Of a stretch of 16,230 bases of DNA, positions 15,214 through 16,230 are shown in pieces. The stretch is from CAYMCV01 sp964389005 (GTDB taxonomy: Bacteria > Bacillota > Clostridia > Lachnospirales > Lachnospiraceae): NCBI GenBank assembly GCA_964389005.1, contig CAYMCV010000054.1, positions 1 to 16,230 on the forward strand, in the 5' to 3' direction. The position numbers were made by a program, and so were the translations under genes. The notes under the pieces were generated by a model, which made no database searches, was not told where the DNA came from, and was given only the letters and a program-made list of their open reading frames with translations. The stretch's first letter is position 1. Every line of letters begins with the position of its first letter.

Positions 15214-16230
15214 CTAATTAGCGGTTATGTTCTCTTCAATCGATTGCACCAAAATATCATACATGGTATCCACATCTTGTTTTGTAATTACAAGTGGCGG
15301 TAAAAAACGTATGATTTCTGTACCGGCATTGATCAGTACCAATCCTTTGTTCAATGCCGTCGATATGATATCCGCAACCGGACGGGAGAATACCAGTCCG
15401 TGCATCAGCCCGACACCACGCCTGCAAACAATCATATCATATTTTTGTACCAAAGTATCTAGTTTTTCTTCTAAATATTTTCCGACCGTATTCACGTTTT
15501 CTACGATATGCTCTTCTTCAAACAAGTCAAATACTTCACTGACTGCAGCACAAGCCAAAGGATTTCCGCCATAGGTGCTGCCGTGGTCTCCGGCAACAAG
15601 CGAATGCTGTGCTACTTCCTCCGTCATCAGAAACGCTCCGACCGGTACGCCGCAACCCAAGGCCTTCGCTGTCGTCATGACATCGGGTTTTACGCCGTAA
15701 CGCTGCCATGCATACATACTTCCGCAACGTCCCATACCACACTGCACTTCATCAAGAACGAGCAGCAATCCCTTCTCGTCACACAGCGCACGCACATCTT
15801 TCAGAAATTGTTCTGTCGCCGGATAAATACCGCCTTCACCTTGCACCGTCTCCATCAGAATTGCACAGGTTTTCGGTGTGATGCAATTTTTAACACTATC
15901 AATATCGTTAAAATTTGCAAAACGTATATTTCCGATCATCGGCTCGAATGCCTCACGGTATTTCTTGGTTCCGGTTACGGAGAGTGCGCCCATCGTCCTA
16001 CCATGGAAGGAATGCTCCATCGCAATGATTTCATGATCCGTACTGCCGTCTTTTAGGTATGCATACTTACGCACGGTCTTAATCGCGCCCTCAATTGCCT
16101 CAGCTCCGCTGTTGGTAAAAAAGACCCGATCCATCCCCGCGGCTTTGGTAACTTTTTGTGCCGCTTCGATTGAAGGCAGATTATAGTAATAATTGGATTC
16201 ATTTTATCAGGACTTGCTTTCGGTCAAGAC
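15214..16230 (-). CDS. argD: Acetylornithine aminotransferase (N-terminus beyond window, apparent frameshift near the edge)
   Basis: ArgD is a PLP enzyme that makes N-acetylornithine from the semialdehyde in arginine synthesis. The readable part shows VFFTNSGAEAIEGAIK, the HSFHGRTMGAL segment, LDEVQCGMGR with the PLP-contacting Asp and Gln, the Schiff-base lysine in TTAKALGCGVP (codon 15666-15664), and STYGGNPLACAAV; the C-terminus is complete. The frame is open upstream of the Met at 16134 as NESNYYYNLPSIEAAQKV, matching the family, but then meets TAA at 16206. The preceding family-like residues (LDRKQVLI) lie in another frame, and removing one base of the run at 16202-16205 joins them. It is therefore either a frameshifted gene or a homopolymer read error. 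Other class-III omega-aminotransferases are possible but ArgD fits best. Confidence 0.88.

Noticed and set aside
15508..16056. 182-codon plus-strand open frame
   Set aside because: It lies entirely antisense to conserved argD coding sequence; its Cys/His-rich translation is typical of a shadow frame.

Overview
The window looks like a chromosomal segment of an anaerobic Clostridia bacterium, most likely of the Lachnospiraceae type. The reasons are a class III (oxygen-sensitive) ribonucleotide reductase, type-2 OMP decarboxylase, a PssA with a clostridial-style stretched motif, a GerMN lipoprotein, moderate to low GC, and AGGAG-type ribosome binding sites. This is inference from protein resemblance, not from a marker gene. 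Every credible gene lies on the minus strand, so transcription runs from high to low coordinates; nothing on the plus strand looks real. There are no rRNA, tRNA, CRISPR, IS or phage genes, and no gene-free stretch above 300 bases.

In transcription order. (1) 16230-13221: argD (cut by the window edge and apparently frameshifted), a membrane-anchored solute-binding protein without its ABC partners, and a small YdcZ-type DMT transporter. (2) 13029-6005: after a 191-base gap with a recognisable promoter comes a tight cluster: ComEA-like DNA-binding lipoprotein, OmpR-family response regulator, sensor histidine kinase, double-GerMN lipoprotein, ComEC DNA channel, HolA (Pol III delta). A two-component system and a lipoprotein thus sit inside what would otherwise be a comEA-comEC-holA competence unit. 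(3) 5967-4933: azlC and azlD, a branched-chain amino acid exporter pair following holA closely. (4) 4803-3059: pssA and a TPR lipoprotein, ending at a strong terminator-like hairpin; a small ORF resembling the C-terminal half of a GIY-YIG domain starts across that hairpin. (5) 2786-1: two NrdR boxes exactly 32 bp apart and a sigma70 promoter drive nrdD, whose product carries a fused C-terminal redoxin domain; pyrF follows and runs off the window.

The most interesting points are: the response regulator - kinase - GerMN lipoprotein trio embedded among competence genes, echoing actinobacterial MtrA-MtrB-LpqB; the nrdD unit with paired NrdR boxes and its own redoxin; two near-identical palindromic hairpins bracketing the nrdD unit; a 12-bp perfect inverted repeat inside azlC; and a one-base homopolymer frameshift in argD. 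I found no clearly unprecedented system; the competence-associated signalling cluster is the best candidate for follow-up.
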